Part shown: piece by piece, positions 1 through 17,974 of the stretch
Position numbering within the stretch: the stretch's first letter is position 1
Layout: each line of letters starts with the position of its first letter
Assembly: GCA_021442155.1 (NCBI GenBank)
Contig: CM038215.1
Coordinates: 214,576,982 to 214,640,981 of the forward strand
Reading direction: 5' to 3'
Origin: Cymbidium sinense
Taxonomy: Eukaryota; Streptophyta; Magnoliopsida; Asparagales; Orchidaceae
DNA length: 64,000 nucleotides
Program-made: the position numbers and the translations under genes
Notes under the pieces: generated by a model
The model's input: only the letters and a program-made list of their open reading frames with translations
What the model was told of the DNA's origin: nothing
The model's database searches: none

Positions 1-1319
1 ACCCCTAAGATCTGTTAGTGTCCTTCCATTTTAATCACAATACTTTCAAAGCAATATAGTGTGCCAAGCGGCTCATTAATGAGCATAAGTGCTGCTTCCT
101 AATGAATACACAGACTATTATAACCCATATGACATAAAATGAAAGGAATCAAGAAGAAGAGAACTTGCATGAAATTCATAATTACTTTGAAGATTTGCTA
201 ACAAAATGAAAGTATGATTTTATTAGACAATTAAGATCTTATAAGATTTGGATTATAAAAAAACAAATAAATGTCTTTGATAGTATAACATGAATCTAAA
301 TGCCTCACATTAGTAGAGACACAACATATAATTCACATTAGTAGAGATGCAAAATATAATGTAAGTTAATAGAAGGCGATCTTTTAAAAATCAAAGAAGT
401 AAAATATTTGCACATATTTAGATAATCCTAATGATAAGAATTAGATGTTTTCAAGTTTTACATGAGTTTCAAGAGGCAATTTGCAAATCAAATATGATGT
501 CTTAAAAGTCATGTAAGTACATTAAAATAGTATGCAATACATCATATGGTCACATAAAATTCATGTAATTATGCAATGTATGTGCACAAGAATTGGGAAA
601 TAAATTTGAGATGCCAACATGGGGTCGACACATATACTAAGTGCTTAATTACAGTGTTTGAGGATGTTGCATAGCTTAACATAAAATAAATTTGAATTGC
701 ATGTATATGCTCTGGCCAATGTATTAAACATTCAATTATATGCTTGATAATGTTGCACAAACTAAAATTAAAGTTAATCTAAGTTTACTCTCATCCCAAG
801 AATTATGTATATATTTGAATGAATAATAAATACTTTTATTAAAAATATAAATATAAACTCTCTATTTTCAAAGTTAAACTTAAATGTACCAATCATGCAC
901 ATTTTTGAGTGGGCCACTCTACTTATATTATGAAAGTTATAAGTTCTAGTTGATTAATATAATTCTCCTTATAAGGATTAAACTCAACATGCTCTAAAAA
1001 AAGTATATTTAAAATACAAATTCTTGATGTCAAATCTAGAAATGCCATCATGAGTTATAATCATAAACCTATTCCTCTTCAAGCAAGTGTACGAAATTGA
1101 TAAGGTTTGAGTTAATGGAATGAAATCAATGTACCTTAACGAAGACCATGTTGAATGAATGTCTTAACCATAGGGGTTATAAATATCAAATTTCTAAAGA
1201 TTTAATATTAAATCATTTTATATTCAAATCTTAATTAATCATGTAATACTCAAGAAAAATTCACAAGTAAAAAAAATAACCAAATAAAAAATAATAATTG
1301 AAAACTTAAGGTAAAATAC
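1..1319. other. AT-rich intergenic DNA, no gene seen
   Basis: No protein similarity could be read on either strand. The only structure is a small tandem pair at 306-361, two units of 28 bp sharing the core CACATTAGTAGAGA. The short open frame at 760-569 on the minus strand has no recognisable motif and is probably chance. Confidence 0.6.
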
Positions 1320-2210
1320 ATCCGCCCTCCACAACCGTTTGTTGAAGGTGCTAATCTGAAAGACTCTAGCTCACAAAAGTGCAACTATTTGATCAATGTG
1401 CTATATTCTCTTTCAAAAGATTTCAAGTCAGTAAGGATGTCATATTTTTACCTTTGACTGTGTGACTTGGCCTCTTAATTGCCCCACTAAATTATGGTAA
1501 CAACTATAGTAATTTGATTAAGTGGTTTGACCCATTAAAGCTCCACGACCATAGGACTTTAGATCGGGTAGTTTAACTATTAAATGGCTTTGCAAAATTA
1601 TGGTCATAGTCATTAGCCCTCAAGTTCTATAATGGCTTAGCCCCTTAAGTTGTGAACCATAAGACGCATTTGATAAGACTCAATGGTCTTTTTTTAACTC
1701 AGGTAGACTTAATATTGTTTCCTTAAACAAACAACCACTCTATGTCCAGAAGGTCTCTTTGGATGAAACAACCCATGGCTACCGATAAGGATCAACTAGC
1801 CATGCTTGGTTGACTATCTCCTTTGACTAAGTAAAATATGAACCATGATAGCTCATGAAGATTAAATCATGTCATCTTGGTTGATCTTATCATCATATCC
1901 TTGAACATTCACTTTACGATGATAAATTTCATAAATTACAAACTCCAATTATTGCTACTATATGCTATGTATTTAGCCTTAATAAAAAGTTCTCTCTAGA
2001 CACTAGGAGGAGTAATTAACTATAGGTGCTTGCACCTATAGAAAACATAAAACCATATCTAAAGTCCTCACAAAAAAGAGGTAAAATCTTTGGGTAGTGT
2101 CTTATCTACAATTTCTTTTTTTTTTTCTAAAAAAATTGACTGGCATTGACTTAAAACTCTCTTCATCGAGAGGTTGGGCCTAAAATTTTAGAGTCCACCA
2201 AAGCCATGGT
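1320..2210 (-). repeat. Dispersed LTR-like repeat, copy A
   Basis: This segment is clearly related to 7890-8720 in the opposite orientation. Shared blocks include the opening TTTGTTG region with CTCTAGCTCACAAA, a GTAGACTTAA block, CCCATG...GATAAGGATC, TTCATAAATT and the GTAGTGTCTTATCTAC block. In the middle lies a perfect stem-loop at 2020-2041 (arms CTATAGGTGC and GCACCTATAG, spacer TT) preceded by GTAATTAA. No coding similarity was found. The length of about 0.85 kb and lack of coding content fit an LTR or non-autonomous element. Strand is nominal and is given opposite to copy B. Confidence 0.7.
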
Positions 2211-3864
2211 AAATTTTAATATAAAATATTTAATATGATATGCAAACAATATTTTGAAATCAAAAGTTAATTTTAAAAATGAGAATCTCACAAACTTTTA
2301 CATGCAACAACTTATCTTTTCTTTAACAAATGTTCAACCAAAAAAGATTGTTTTAATGTAAAATAGTAAATGATATTTTGAAGAATATTCAAGTAAAATC
2401 TCATAAAAATACCATCAAGAGATTTCAAATTTATACAAAATATAATCAACCAAAGACAATATTATTTTTCAAAAAAACATAAATCATAAAACATAAGTTT
2501 TTCAAATTAAAATTTTGTAAGCAAAAGATATAAGAACTAAGTGATTTGGATGGATTTGCTTACAACCAATGAGATTCAATTTCAAATCATGAAAGAGATA
2601 TTTCCACTAAAGATATTTTGCATGGTGCACTTTTAGGATTTTGAAATATTTTGCTTGAAAATTGTTAAAAGAAAATTGGAGAAACCTTGGGATTTTTTGC
2701 AAGAGGAGAGCTAGGGTTTCTCAAAAGTTTTTTAAGAGAGTGGATAGAGAGATATGATTTAAATTTCTAGCACTTAACCAATTCAAAAACAAATCAACAA
2801 AGACCGACCACAAGTTATATAATATGGAAGTATTTAATTATGAAATCAATTGATTTAATTCAAATATGAATATTAAAATTAATTCAAAGAATTCTCCTAT
2901 TAAATATATAGATGTAGAAGGGAATACTTCGAATTTTGAATGAGTAAATCTAATGACATCATAAGGAATGAGAAGAGAGTTCAACATTAAATTTCTAAAT
3001 TGATTAGAGTTATTTTAAGAAATTAATTAATTAATAATATTTAATTAAAACTAAACCTATTTAAATAAATATGCAATGATTTCATGAAATAAATAAAAAT
3101 AATAATTTAAAACTGAGAATAAACATGAATGCGTGGAAAAATCAAATTTAAAGGATTGGATTTACCGAAAATAAAAAATCATTGCTTAAATCACATAAAT
3201 AAATGAAGGGAGATAACTATATAATGATTAATTAAGTATATAAACTATTCAATCAATTTATCTTAGATGGATAATATGAATTAGATAATGTGTAGCTATA
3301 GGTTATTTATGCTTATTTTAGGACCAAATTTTATAAATGATAACATAGTTTTTTTATCCATAAATTAATTTTATTTTTATCATTTAAGATGAAGTAGAAT
3401 TAATAATAAATTTAACAATTTAATTGAATTTTATGAGTTCATTTATCAATTATATATGGAGATAGCATAAGTTACGAAAGGCCCATCAAACCTGCGAGTG
3501 TTTATCAACAAGATATGTCCAATTGATTATATTTTTATATATAATATTTATAATAGTCATGATAACATTCATTATGGATAGATGAACTATAAAAAATAGT
3601 TAAAAAAAATTACACCACAAAAATTTTCTTATCATTAAATCACATACACAAAGTTTATACTCAACAAAGAGAATGGTGAAATTAAAGTGGTCAACCTGCT
3701 TTTATACAACAACAATAACACAACAACAACAACAACATCAAGAATTTATCTCACTATGTGGTGTCAGCTACATGAATACTTCTTCTCTATTGTGTCCTAT
3801 TTAGTGTTAAATTCTTCTATAATTTTAATAAAGCAAGATCATTTTTTATACATCCTGACTAAGT
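2211..3864. other. AT-rich intergenic DNA
   Basis: No gene or element could be recognised. A short CAA/AAC-rich microsatellite lies at about 3705-3738. The rest is low-GC sequence with stop codons in all frames. Confidence 0.6.
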
Positions 3865-4046
3865 ATTTTTAGGTCTACCTATAAATTTTTGTAACTTAAG
3901 GAGAATTTAATACATCTACTCTCTTAATTAGATCATCAGACGACCAACGCTTTATGTGACCAAACCATCTGAGGCGAATCTCTCTAAGCTTATCTGCCAC
4001 TGGAGCTACTCTAACCTTTCTGTTGATTTCATGAGCCTCGACTTAT
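3865..4046 (-). pseudogene. RTE-type LINE reverse transcriptase, C-terminal fragment
   Basis: Minus-strand translation gives a peptide containing VAPVADKLREIRLRWFGHI, typical of the C-terminal tail of plant RTE-clade LINE polymerases (family pattern VGVAPVxDKLRExRLRWFGHV). It is only about 60 residues long and has no start. The matching upstream part of the same kind of protein is at 7800-7033, also on the minus strand. The intervening 3 kb looks like a Copia LTR, so the two pieces may once have been one LINE. A non-functional relic. Confidence 0.75.
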
Positions 4047-5405
4047 TTGAGATTAATTTTGATTATAATGAAAATGTATTTAAATGCTACTAATTGGTTT
4101 AAATTCAAGTGTTATAGAAAAAATTTTCAATTCTAGATTCTTCAGTCAAATTCAAAAAGCTAAAGCTGTCGGACTTGAATTGGTTGAAAAGTTTCTAAGA
4201 ATCACAATATTAAGGCAAATAAAAAGCTCAATAAAATAAAATAAATGATTCATTTATTTTAAAATAATTCATTTTAAAATTATTCATATTTTCTACATTT
4301 CATATTTATAATTATTCCTTGAATTATCCTTTTTGGATAATATGAATTAAGTGCATGAGTTAAATTCCATTTAATGTGTTTTCAAGTAAGAGAAATTTAG
4401 TTCATACTTTATTAAATCATTTCCATGCTTTTTATTCATATATTTATTGAATGAAAGTTAAATTATTGTTGAATTATCTCATTATTCTATTTTCTCTCTC
4501 ATATTATCCTATCTTCTCTCTCTCTCTCTCTCTCTCTTATCATCCTCATCATCTTATATTGATTTGGCCAATTTTTCATGGAATTTTGGCTAGTACATCA
4601 TGTGAGATTTATTTAAAATATTTTCATAAATAATTCACTCAATTTTCTTATTTTAAAAATTCATTAATTTGAATTTTTGAATTTGAATTATTTTGGATTT
4701 AAATTGCATAATTCATGCCATATTCATGCTAAATTAAATCTAATCATTTATGGAATTTTTTGAACATCTCAAACATGATCTAATTTATTAATTTGGAGTT
4801 TAATTAAATTATTCCAAGTCATTTTAAAAATTAAATTCAAATTAACCATTATTTATAATATTTCTTTTTTAATTAAATCCCATTTAGGAAATTGTTTGGC
4901 CAGCCACATCTTTTTTAAAGTTTTAGTTAATTTAAATATTATTTAACACTTAAATAGTTTATTAAATAAGAAGCTTGGATTCTAATCTATTCATTGCATT
5001 AAATTGAGATCATCCTATTTATGGAAACTACACATGGCCGAAATTCCCATGGATTTTCTAGAAATTATTTTCTTCTTAGTTTTTCCTTATTCATTCTTGC
5101 TCAATTTAATTCATTATATCTTCATCATATCATGCACCTAATTTATATTAATCCCTACTTAGAAATTCTTCTTGGTCAACCACCACATGAGAATTTAAAT
5201 ACTTATGAAAATTGCCTTATTAAGGTAAATCCTAGTTATTAATTCTCATCTTGATTTTATTCTCTTATGGAAAATCTCTCAACCCTAATTCTCATTCAAT
5301 TCCAAGTGTTATTCATGTTCTAATCTATTTGAATTTCAAAATTCTGCCTAAACTAGTTTTCCTTCCTTAGCTGATTATTACTATATGGTATTTTAGATTG
5401 ATTTA

Positions 5406-5410
<5 letters not shown>

Positions 5411-5456
<46 letters not shown>
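5411..5456. repeat. (CT)n microsatellite
   Basis: About 23 uninterrupted CT units. It sits inside the presumed Copia LTR. A second shorter run is at 4517-4537. Confidence 0.95.
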
Positions 5457-5459
<3 letters not shown>

Positions 5460-6654
5460 CATATCTTCTCAGCCAAAACTCTCTTGGACATATTCCTCTT
5501 GAATTGATTGAAATCCTCATTCAAACTTTGAATAGTTTCTTTAAGTGAATTCCTTGCTTAGCTGACCCATTAAATCCCTCATATGAAATTGAATTCAAAT
5601 TCAATTTATTACCTAATCTACTTTCCCTCTCTTTCTCTCATGGGACAAAATTATTAGGGACAAAATCATTGATAATTTGATTGAAATTATGAAATCCTCA
5701 TCAGATCCTTTTCAAAACAAATTTTCCTCTAATATCTTCATGCTTGGCTGACCCTTAGCCTCTTTCTTTTTTATTTAAAGTGGTGTTCAATCTAAGGAAA
5801 AGCATCTTCTTACCTTTTCTCCACTAGGCTGATCTCTTGCTATGTAATTCTTGGAGACTTTCTTGTAATTGAAGTGCTAAAACTCTCTCAACATTCTTCT
5901 TCTTCCCTTGGTCGAAAATCTCACTTGAGATTGATTAAGAAAACTTGATGAATGGGTGAAACATCCATGAACAAAATTTAAAGGTTATTACATATTCTCC
6001 AAGGTGCAAAACTCTTCATCTCATCTTATTTCTTTTCTTGGTCAATCCATATGATCTTGTTTTTCATGAAGAAAAGTTATTTGTGATTGAAGATTTCATC
6101 TTGGCTAATATATTTGAATTAATTGGTTAAGATTTTAATTTTAATGTTCTCTTCCTCTCCTTAGATTTTCATATAAGTCTAAATGGAATATATACTATGT
6201 TTGATTTCAAGTTACATTCAAGTGATTTGCAAGCTTATAATTACAAATCTTTTTCCATAACTTGCATTCTACCTTGTTCTTGTAAAAGATCTTAAGTCAA
6301 CTTTTGTCTTGGGTTTTTATATCAACTTGCTTATTGCATATCATAAGATTACATATATCATTTATTTTAGTTTATCACTCATCTATTATGTTGTGTTTTA
6401 AATTGTTAATTCAAATCATTTTGATTTCAAGTTTTCATATCTTTAAATTAAATCAAACTTCTTAAAGATCTAATTGCATTTAATATTTCATTCAAGGTCT
6501 TACATTAACTTTAATCTTAATTAATAAAGAAGTGAGCTTTTTATTTTAAATCACATGCCCTAATATTCATATAGTTGGGTTGTGAGTGAAAAATAATATT
6601 TTAAATTGAGTTAGATCCTTATATCTTTTCTTGTCTTTATTCTTATTCTTTGTT

Positions 6655-6770
6655 GGGGTTGTACTTGCCCATATAAGAAAGTATGTTGTTGATTTGTACT
6701 TGCCCGTGAAGAAAAGTATAGTGTTGGATTGTACTTTCCCGTGAAGGAGAGTATAGAAGATTTGCTGTAA
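6655..6770 (+). repeat. Three tandem units of about 36 bp inside the Copia LTR
   Basis: Three diverged units begin with TTGTACTTGCCC, TTGTACTTGCCC and TTGTACTTTCCC. The CCCGTGAAG core in units two and three is characteristic of SIRE/Maximus-like LTR 3' regions. Confidence 0.75.
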
Positions 6771-7032
6771 TCTCAACTTTGACTTAGTAAATTCCTTGCT
6801 TAGGTTGTTAGATGTAGACATCGATTAATTTTTAGGATTTGGCTGAACCACATAAAAATCTTAGTATTCTCTTTTATTTTTCTTGCATTTTTTACTTTTT
6901 TATTGTTGCTCAATATTATTGTGAATCATTAAAGTATAACCATTTATATTTAACTTTTCTACAAAGCATTCAAAATAACCTTTAATTTACAATTATTTTA
7001 AAAACCCAATTCACCCCCCTCTTGGGTGCCAT

Positions 7033-7800
7033 AACTTCATAATAATTTTCTTGAATATATTCATTTCACATTTTATCTCTAAGTGTAAAACCACTCTTCC
7101 ACGTGAGCATCCTCATTTCTGCAACACTTAAAATATTTTTCTTTTACTGGCTAACATTTTGTGCCATAAATCGGTACAAGTCTTATCACCATCTTCTAAA
7201 ATTTTCCCTTAAGTCTATGCGATACTTTTCCATCGCACAACAAACTAGATGCATTCCTCCACTTCATCCATCCAATTTGAATTCTATTAATAACATCCCC
7301 ATCTATTCCACTATCAATTTGAACAATAGACCTGCGATATCTAAAATGTTCACTCTAATTAATGACTTGATCACCCAATGTCATAACCCTACCGCTAGAA
7401 CTTCTACAACTAAAAAAATACTTCATATATTTAGCTTTAAATCTACTTAAAATAAAAACTTTTATACTCTAAGGTTGACCTCCATAATGCAAGTTTCTCT
7501 TGGACTCCCTCTCTAGTTTTATCAACAAGAAGAATGCCATCACAAAAAGCATACACCAAGGTACATCCTCCTTTAAATGCATAGTAAGAACACGCATAAC
7601 TAAAGCAAAAAGATATGGTCTTAAAACCGATTTGATGTAATCCATCTGAAATAGAAAAATATTTTGTCAATCCTCCTTGTGTTTGGACACAAGTAACAAC
7701 TCTAGTATACATATCCTTAATGACTTGAAATAATAAATATTAACTCCTTTCTTTTCTAGAACTTTCCAAAGCACTTCTCTTGGAACTTTAACATGTTTTC
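7033..7800 (-). pseudogene. RTE-type LINE reverse transcriptase fragment
   Basis: The minus-strand translation matches the second half of plant RTE-clade reverse transcriptases: VVTCVQTQGG, then SDGLHQ, then the active-site block FCDGILLVDKTREGV (7512-7548; the usual FADD is changed to FCDG), followed by LWRSTLE. In other frames toward 7090 come QVIN, IDGDVINRIQ, GWMKWRNAS, LLCDGKV and LKGKFYKMVIRP. At least one frame change and several stops are present. The open part 7712-7443 holds the polymerase core. No endonuclease domain was found. It is dead, since an aspartate of the catalytic pair is lost. The likely continuation is at 4046-3865. Confidence 0.8.
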
Positions 7801-7889
7801 TCTAAATTAGCAAATAACATATGTAGATCCTCCTTAATTTATCTATATTTATCAATCAAAACTTTCAACAAATGTATATCATTCATAGT

Positions 7890-8720
7890 AGATCTACCCG
7901 ACTGTGGACTCCGAAAATTCACCACCGGCCTCTTGATTCAGAGAGTGATTTAGTGTGGTGAAATTTTCAGAAGGTAGATGGAATAGTAGATAAGACACTA
8001 CCTAGAGATTTCACCCTCATTTTGTGAGAACTTTAGATCTGGTTCCAGGTTTCCTATAGACACAAGCACCTATAGTTAATTACCCCTCTCAATGTTGAGA
8101 GAGAACTTTCGATTAAGGTTAATCGTTAGGTCGTTTAGTGCATAGCGTATAATAGCAACATGTGAAGTTTTGTAGTTTAGAATTTATGAAATTCATCATT
8201 ATTTAACTTAAAGCAGATGGTTGGGGGAATGATGACGTGCCTGATCTAGATCCCATGGTTCCATCATCCCGGTCGCACGATCCCTAGTCTACGTGAGGAG
8301 ATAGTCGACTTGACCGAAGGATCCTTATCAGCAACACATGGGTTACGTCGTCCAAGAAACCCTTGTAGAACTGGGGTGGTGTTTGTCTAAGGAGACAAGC
8401 TTAAGTCTACCTTAGCTAACAGAGAGATTTTTTGCTCAATCAAGTATACCCTATAGTTCACAACTCACAGGGCATAGCCATTGGGGAGCATACGGGCTAC
8501 AGTCATGACCATGATATAGTGGGGTCATTTGGCGACAACCACCCGGTCAGAGGACTTTGATTGTAATTGCATTATATATGGAACTCTTGGCCAAGATGAA
8601 GAGACAGACCGTCCTTACTACCTTGGTGTGCGAGTAAACATAGTTGTGTACGTGATTTGACTTTGGCTCCTTTGTGAGCTAGAGTTTTCTTAATTTATCA
8701 CTTCCAACAAACAATTGCGG
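7890..8720 (+). repeat. Dispersed LTR-like repeat, copy B (inverted relative to copy A)
   Basis: Related along most of its length to 1320-2210 in the opposite orientation. It holds the stem-loop module at 8054-8075 (arms CTATAGACAC and GCACCTATAG). Read on the minus strand, the arm differences become G-T wobble pairs. It is richer in CpG than copy A and therefore less decayed. No coding sequence was seen. Confidence 0.7.
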
Positions 8721-9300
8721 AAGGTGAATTGGATTTTTAGCTTTAAGTCTTTAATATTGAATTTTACTTAGACATTTATAACTTAATGATATTTTAAATT
8801 CCACATTTAGATTAATATTTGATCTAAGTCAAATTATTTTGAAATTGTAATCATATTTTGATAGAAGTATCCCCTCCGGTTAAAATTTTCATTTAACACA
8901 ACCATCATCGAAGTAGATGTATTATTTTGTTATTTCAGATCCTATTGACTCTATTAATTTAATAATAGAGAATCAGATATGCTGTCATATGACAAAATTA
9001 GCTTATCAGATATTTTATTAGATTGAAAATATTATAATAACATTATTAGATTTTTAAGTTTTGTTAACTCGGACCCGGTCCTAAGACTGTCGAATCAACC
9101 AGACATCCTCAGACACTAAGTTTAAGCATTCAACATAGTGTGGGGCATGCGGGTGTATTTGATTCATCATTAATTCAAATATAAAAAATTTGTATAATAT
9201 TGTTTGTTTTAACTGAATTTCATTGCAAGTATAAATTTTAGATAAAATTTTGACACTATTATGACCTCCCAACATCGTCCCCATATATGGGGCTACAACG
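8721..9300. other. AT-rich DNA, nothing recognised
   Basis: No coding similarity or clear repeat was seen. The small minus-strand frame 9284-9081 has no motif. Confidence 0.5.
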
Positions 9301-10165
9301 GGGGCTGGGCTTGCCCACTATGCCAAAAAAGGCATGTATGGGTGGTGTAAATACCATGGCCGAATGCGTCATCCCACCATGTCAAGAAAGATATGTATGG
9401 GTCTCTGAAGTACTTGTATGAAGCTCATATTTCCTTGCCATGCCAAGAAAGGCGTGTACAGGTACTTATATATTTGCAATGTCAAGTTAAAATAGTAATT
9501 TTAGCTTAATTATTGAATTTTCATTAAATAGTTTATTAATCATGTCGGTAAAATTTGGCGATTTGGCAGATCATCGATGTCGTGATAGGGCTACCGGTAT
9601 CTTTGGGCACCACGCCAAGCGTATGGGTGGTATAAACCACAGCCTGAATGCGCCTTTCCATCATGCCAAGAAAGACATGTATGAGGCTCTAAGGTACCTG
9701 CTGAAATAGATTTCCCGCCACGCCAAGAAAGGCGTGTACGGGTACTTATACACTTGTAATATTAGTTCAAATAATAATTTTATATCATAACATAGTTTAC
9801 TATCAAGCTATGCAGGTCCCCTGTCGGTGTGAAGTTTGGCGATTTGGCAAGATCCGACATCGTCAGATAGGCTATCGCATCTTGGGCCTGCCACCATGCC
9901 AAGAAAGACGTGAATGGGTGCTATAAACCATGGCTTGAATGCGCTTCCCCACCATGCCAAGAAAGACATATATGGGTCTCTAAGGTACCTGCTGAAATAG
10001 ATTTCTCCGCCATGCCAAGAAAGGTGTATATGGGTACTTATACACATGCAAGCAAGTACAAGTTTCCCCGTCACGCCAAGAAAGGCGTGTACAGGAACTT
10101 ATAGTCAACAAGCAAACACAGGTTTTCTCGCCACGCTAAGAAAGACGTGTATGGGTACTTATGGT
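9301..10165 (+). repeat. Tandem array of about 280-305 bp units carrying short hairpins
   Basis: Three diverged higher-order units start near 9301, 9606 and 9885. They share CCATGCCAAGAAAG, AATGCG, GGTCTCTAAGGTACCTGC and GGCGATTTGGCA blocks. Within them, and in a short extra run to 10150, the motif CACGCCAAGAAAGGCGTG recurs eleven times, at about 9319, 9378, 9439, 9611, 9662, 9719, 9895, 9953, 10011, 10072 and 10132. It is usually followed by TATGGGT or TACGGGTACTTATA. The motif is an imperfect or perfect inverted repeat with loop AAGAAA. The open frames crossing it look incidental. Confidence 0.85.
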
Positions 10166-10327
10166 CAAACAGGCAAGAGAAACAGGACTCACTGGGGGGA
10201 GCCATGCAAGAACGCGATGGCATTAAGCGCAAGCGGGTGTGACGTGAACAATGTCCAATGTTATAGTGTCGGTGTTTACATGGAAAACTCTGAGGAAGTC
10301 ATGAACTGGGCACTGAAACCAACCGAG

Positions 10328-10329
10328 AA

Positions 10330-10398
<69 letters not shown>
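10328..10398. repeat. (GA)n microsatellite
   Basis: About 35 GA units with two GG interruptions, forming a long purine run on the plus strand. It produces an artificial Glu-Arg open frame. Confidence 0.95.
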
Positions 10399-10401
<3 letters not shown>

Positions 10402-10439
10402 GGGGAGCTCATATGGGAGGTTGTCAGTGGGAGAGGAGG

Positions 10440-11060
10440 GAGAATAGGAAAAATTAGGGTTTAGGGTTTTAGGAGGGGTATTTATAGGATTTGCATTTTT
10501 TTATTATTTTATTTGCCATAATTTGGATTTTCATGCCGACATCATCACACAGATAATATATATGTCAATTTTAGGTTACTTTGATGTTTCGGACGCAACA
10601 ACGAAGTCCGTTTCGCGATCGAAGGTCGTTTGGTTCAAGTTGGCATCAAATCGGGGTCAATTTCAGTTCAAATTTGCGCGTTGTTGCTTCCGCTCGCTCG
10701 ATATTCGCGCATACTCGTCTGAATTGAGCGCAAATAGTCTCATTTGATAGGTTTTGATATTTCTATGCTAAAGGAGTGATCAATTTCACAAATAAAGATC
10801 TTTTGGGCAACATCACAGCTTCCCGACCTCGATATGTGTTGACGACCCTCCTTGATTGGTCGACCGTCGAATTATGCAAGATGCCTATTATAATCAATTT
10901 CGACGTTCTGAACATGATGGAGGAGTCCGTCCATCTATCGAGAATCATTTCAACTGATTTTTGGTGTTGTCGAGTGTATTTCAGCTCCAATTTGCGCATT
11001 GAAGCTCGTCGAATTCACCTTGTGAGCTCGACTTGACTTATGGCGCATGCATGGAGGTCA
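10440..11060. repeat. GC-richer, CpG-containing repeat block, unclassified
   Basis: It opens with a telomere-like TTAGGGTTTAGGGTTTTAGG at 10454-10473. It contains two related blocks around TTTCAGTTCAAATTTGCGCG (10662) and TTTCAGCTCCAATTTGCGCA (10979). Intact CpG sites such as CGCGATCG stand out from the AT-rich surroundings. No protein similarity was read. It may be part of an LTR or other less-decayed element continuous with the hairpin array. Confidence 0.45.
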
Positions 11061-12025
11061 ACACCGACATGAAATCAAGCTAATTTTAAGAAATTTTTGC
11101 ATCACATTGTAGCCTATGCTCAATTACTCTCTTGTAATTTTAATGAATGACACATTAACTTAATTCCTCTATAAATTGCACACTCTTATGCATCACCATT
11201 ACTCGTAAAAATACAAACCAACAAACTCTTTCTCCATTCATTTGACATCTTTTTAATCTTTTAAAAAATATAAAAAAGATTAGTAAGCCAAAAAATTCCT
11301 TGATCTCCTAAGTACTTCCACACTTCCTTTGAAATATTATAAGGTTCTACTAATTTTTCACATTTCATTTTCTTTTAAACCTATCCAACTTCAATTTTAC
11401 TAATACGATGATAAAAATAGTCATTTATTTTTGGTTAGGTTCGAAAATTGTGAATATTAAGTATTCTTACATCCTTTATTTTGAAAGTTTACCAGAATAT
11501 CTCATCTATCTATGCTTAATATCTTTTACTAGAAAAAAAAAAAAACTTTATACTTTTCATCCTTAATATATCTCACTTGAACTAGATCTTTACTTCAACC
11601 ATCTCTTTGCTTACTTATACATACACCCTTTTATATAAGAGGTAATTATTTTCAAATGGGTGTATCAATCATCAATTAGCCTAGTCTATTACAAATAGGT
11701 ATCATTTATAAGAGGATTTTACATATGATGACATATAATGAAGGAAAGTAATCCGAGTGCAATTAAAATAAATCAATCATGAATCAACCATATAAAATTA
11801 GTTCTTTTATAAAAACTTCTTCTACGATGACAAATTTATGACATGAATAATTCTAAAATTACAAGTGATGGCATTTCTAAATAAGACAACTTTCAACTAA
11901 AGCACGTGAGCACTTTTCCGGTGACTATCTTGCTATAATTTGCCTCTTCGTTTCTTTTAGCATTGTCTGTTGTCCAATTTTTGATTCAAGTAAGACAGTA
12001 TGGCTTCCCTGTTATTCTTATCCTT
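11061..12025. other. AT-rich DNA downstream of the ABCC gene
   Basis: This holds the presumed 3' untranslated region and polyadenylation region of the minus-strand transporter next to its stop at 12026. Beyond that, nothing was recognised. Confidence 0.5.
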
Positions 12026-17709
<5,684 letters not shown>

Positions 17710-17783
17710 GGGAGAGAAAAAAATTGAAGCTTGAGAAGAGGGAACTGTTCTATTGTATTATAGGAGAGGAGAGGAGTAAAAGA

Positions 17784-17796
17784 GAGTTATATAATG
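17784..17796 (-). promoter_or_regulatory. Candidate TATA box of the ABCC gene
   Basis: On the minus strand TTATATAAC lies about 80 bases upstream of the ATG at 17709, a plausible TATA spacing for a short leader. The CT-rich tract at 17863-17888 lies further upstream. Inferred from position and motif only. Confidence 0.4.
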
Positions 17797-17857
17797 ATTC
17801 CATTCATTGTTTATACTCACGAGGGTCTTTTCCGAGAACAATTTGTTATATATCTTT

Positions 17858-17890
17858 CTGCATCTCTCTCTCTCTCTCTCTCTCTCTCAC
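17858..17890. repeat. (CT)n microsatellite upstream of the ABCC gene
   Basis: About 13 CT units, followed by a CACTCACACA and CACTCTCACTCTCA run to about 17934. On the gene's strand it is a GA-rich tract about 150 bp before the start codon. Confidence 0.9.
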
Positions 17891-17974
17891 TCACACATAC
17901 ACACTTTCACTTTTCACTCTCACTCTCACTCTCAAAAGAAAGAGATCCCGAGATTCCTGACCTCACTTTTTATT

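Larger units (their letters stand above)
4047..7038 (+). mobile_element. Copia LTR, SIRE/Maximus-like, probably a solo LTR
   Basis: The 3' end has the signature seen in plant SIRE/Maximus LTRs: repeated TTGTACTTGCCCGTGAAG-type units (6655-6770), a GGCTGAACCACATAAAAATC block (6840-6866), TCTTGCATTTTTTAC, and then AACCCAATTCACCCCCCTCT at 7002-7021 just before the end. The family knowledge is from memory. No Copia gag or pol follows, because LINE coding sequence resumes at once, so this looks like a solo LTR or truncated end. The left edge is set only by where the LINE fragment stops. CT microsatellites lie inside at about 4517-4537 and 5411-5455. Confidence 0.55.

Noticed and set aside
10046..10447. 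133-codon plus-strand open frame with a Glu-Arg run
   Set aside because: It is created by the hairpin array and the (GA)n microsatellite. No conserved peptide was seen.
10454..10473. Telomere-like TTTAGGG repeats
   Set aside because: Only about two units. This is a common promoter and LTR motif in plants, not an interstitial telomere array.
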